Part shown: piece after piece, positions 62,013 through 64,000 of the stretch
Position numbering within the stretch: position 1 is the stretch's first letter
Layout: every line of letters starts with the position of its first letter
Source: Linyphia triangularis
Lineage: Eukaryota; Arthropoda; Arachnida; Araneae; Linyphiidae
NCBI GenBank assembly: GCA_963978545.1
Contig: OZ021731.1
Span: 21,625,593-21,689,592 of the forward strand
DNA length: 64,000 nt
Direction of reading: 5' to 3'
Notes under the pieces: model-generated
What the model saw: only the letters and a program-made list of their open reading frames with translations
Database searches by the model: none
Told to the model about the DNA's origin: nothing
Program-made: the position numbers and the translations under genes

Positions 62013-62114
62013 TATAAGTGTAGTAGATTTTTGTGAAATAAATTTCTTGACTGTATCTGTACTCGTTTTCTTTTTATTACCAAACGGAACTTGCTTTCCG
62101 AACGCTCTTCGTAT

Positions 62115-63763
62115 TTTACCCGAAACTTCTTTTGTGAAACTCTTTTGTCATTTTACAAATACAAATTTTAAGACCAGCAACTGGCTCAAAGACCAAAATT
62201 GATGCTCAAGTAAAAAAATTTATACGTGTATATAAATAGAATTTGCGTAACACAAAATACAGTAATTGAGGAATAACATAATAGAAGATGCAGAATTTCT
62301 TGAATACGATATAGAAACACCCCAATTGCATATTATATAATATACTAAGATAATTAATTTTACAAAATTACCATAATTACACCACATACAATTTATAATG
62401 CAAAAAGTTACACGATCATACATACAATATACAATAGTTACAGGATCATACATAATAATACAATACTATATACAAAGTTGACACTGATTTCTTTGTATTT
62501 ATAGGATTTCAAGTATGAAATTGATTCAAACCTATTTAATCAATAATTAATTATAATGATTTACTTATTAATTATAAAAAAAAAAAAATTCAAATTAGAT
62601 TTATTTAAGAGATTGTGCAATGCAAACGAAGGCAGAGAAGTATGATTTTTTTCCCCTTCTATATTGATATAATCATAGAGTAAGTAGTCTCAGAGATACG
62701 AGTGAAATACCTAATCTATAAGCACCTTTATCTTGTATACTGCTAAAATTGCGTCAATAAGTTAAATGTATTCATTTTACGCATATTTAATACTTATTAA
62801 AATAATTTTTTTCTTCAGTTGTTAACATTAATTCGTAGTTGATCATGACGTCATTCATAAAGTTAAACAGATTCTTGCGAAACTATTGAGTATTGCAACT
62901 ACGAATCAAATAGTTAGTTATAATTTCGATATCACAACTTTTGTTCGTTGAAATATATCTGCATAAAATATTTCATAATTAAAACTGAGAGCTAATATTT
63001 ATTAATATATTAATTCTAACGATACGATTCCATTTCCAAATTTAGAACACTATCGCTTATTTTTATACAATTATGCTTACCCTCAGTTGACACTGAAAAC
63101 TCAATCTGTTAAACAACTCATCTACTGCCCTTATTGGTTAAGAGAATACCTCGCATCACAAATTCAAACAGTTCTGAATGCAAACTAAGAGTAGCCGCTG
63201 GTAAACTCGGTATAATTTAAGAACAATTATTACATAAATCGCTATCAATGTACTAAGTTAGAAAAAAGTAGTTGTTTGACTTAAAGAAGTGTTGTCTCAA
63301 AATTAACGCATTATTCCATTTAGAAGTTGCGAGTTTTCCGTTTTAATTCTGAAATATCTTGCGCAAATATTTCAAAGAACAAAAGTTATGCTTTCAAAAT
63401 AATGCAGATTTTCTATTCAATTAATTTTAATTAATATTAATGGCTGCCATTTTTGAGTTGGACACTATCGTCTGCTTTTATTGTTTGGTTGGTAACTCAG
63501 CTGGCTTCAACAGGGTTCCCACGGTCATTGAAAGTCATTAAAAGTGCTTAATAATTTCGAACTTGTTTTCAAGGCCTTGAAAATGCTTAGAGGTCCTTAA
63601 TTTTTGCGGATGTTGTGTGCCCAACTGCAAAAGTTATAAAAATACAACTCGGACTTGTTATCCCCTCGTGACCGCCACTTATCTGCACTGTATCGGAATT
63701 CTATGTCATATTTGTATTACGCATCCACCAACTTGTAACTTTTTTGGTAGAATGTACTTTATT

Positions 63764-63829
<66 letters not shown>

Positions 63830-63950
63830 TGATGCCTGAAAACAAATTTTCAAAGGTCATTAAAAACATTATTTAGGTCCTTAAAGTCATTGATTTTCAT
63901 TCTGTGATTTGAGTGGGAACCTTGTTCAAAGATCATTCCGATTTCCCGAG
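62115..63950. other. AT-rich sequence to the right edge
   Basis: Short CATACATA-type repeats near 62400-62465 and local GGTCATTGAAAGTCATTAAA-like duplications around the TA tract. No gene seen. Confidence 0.4.
63767..63825. repeat. (TA)n microsatellite
   Basis: About 29 TA units near the right edge, in sequence with GGTCATTGAAAGTCATTAAA-type short duplications on both sides. Confidence 0.95.
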
Positions 63951-63954
63951 AATA

Positions 63955-64000
63955 CATATTTTTACTTTCATATTACCCATATATTAACACAGGGTAATGA
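63955..64000 (-). repeat. Dispersed repeat M, end of a copy cut by the window
   Basis: ACTTTCATATTACCCATATA...AGGGTAATGA matches the palindromic end of M; the copy would continue beyond 64000. Confidence 0.55.

Larger units (their letters stand above)
60733..62111 (+). mobile_element. Internally deleted mariner carrying a nested MITE
   Basis: The ends are inverted repeats: GGAAAGTAAGTTCCGTTT on the left matches GGAAAGCAAGTTCCGTTT read from the right. TA borders both outer ends (60731-60732; 62112-62113). Without the 665-bp MITE B5 the element is only about 714 bp, against about 1.3 kb for an intact mariner. The transposase runs from the N-terminal HTH straight into the C-terminal tail, so the catalytic middle is missing. 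Confidence 0.88.

Overview
This is a eukaryotic, almost certainly metazoan nuclear window and most likely from an arthropod. It is AT-rich and nearly devoid of long open frames. It contains a nuclear-type tRNA-Lys, Tc1/mariner, hAT-like, P-like, piggyBac-like and Helitron-type DNA elements, tRNA-derived SINEs and very long microsatellites. The mariner transposase remnant at 60.9-62.0 kb is of a type abundant in arthropods. I could not fix the order; a chelicerate is possible but not proven.

Real genes are few. The clearest is an intronless-looking minus-strand CIMIP2/FAM166-type ciliary microtubule inner protein at 31995-32825, with three PGYTG motifs. A second likely gene is seen only as its first coding exon (11361-11484, minus): a signal peptide followed by a perfect GTAAGT donor. 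A complete tRNA-Lys(UUU) lies at 39211-39283. A CCAAT/YY1/ETS-like cluster at 2010-2128 may be a promoter whose transcript I cannot trace.

The rest is layered mobile DNA. Families with several copies are: (1) a tRNA-headed SINE, 'S' (5 copies, four inserted with clear target duplications); (2) a second SINE, 'T' (3 copies), with the same AACC-type tail; (3) a 610-690 bp fold-back MITE, 'B', flanked by TA (5 copies); (4) a dispersed repeat of about 700 bp, 'M', with a palindromic end (about 13 copies or pieces); (5) another dispersed repeat, 'K' (7 copies or pieces); (6) two copies of a hAT-like element whose ends are packed with TATCGATA and whose middle holds a variable 26-bp tandem array; (7) three non-autonomous Helitrons; (8) TTAA-flanked piggyBac-like MITEs; (9) two mariners, one with TIRs of about 230 bp and one internally deleted. 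Singletons include a 297-bp P-like palindromic MITE with an 8-bp duplication and a pair of near-perfect palindromes at 33.3-33.7 kb.

Nested insertions give a relative chronology: Helitron into M, B into mariner, S into a piggyBac-like MITE, S into K, and small MITEs into M and into another MITE ('G'). Simple-sequence arrays (TTTA, TAAA, TA, and a 40/41-bp minisatellite at 10.6-11.2 kb) account for most long open frames. Stretches that look single-copy are at about 8.2-10.5, 11.5-13.4, 26.6-30.2, 34.5-34.9, 37-39, 50.7-51.1 and 54.7-57.8 kb. They may be intronic or intergenic, and no exons were recognised in them.
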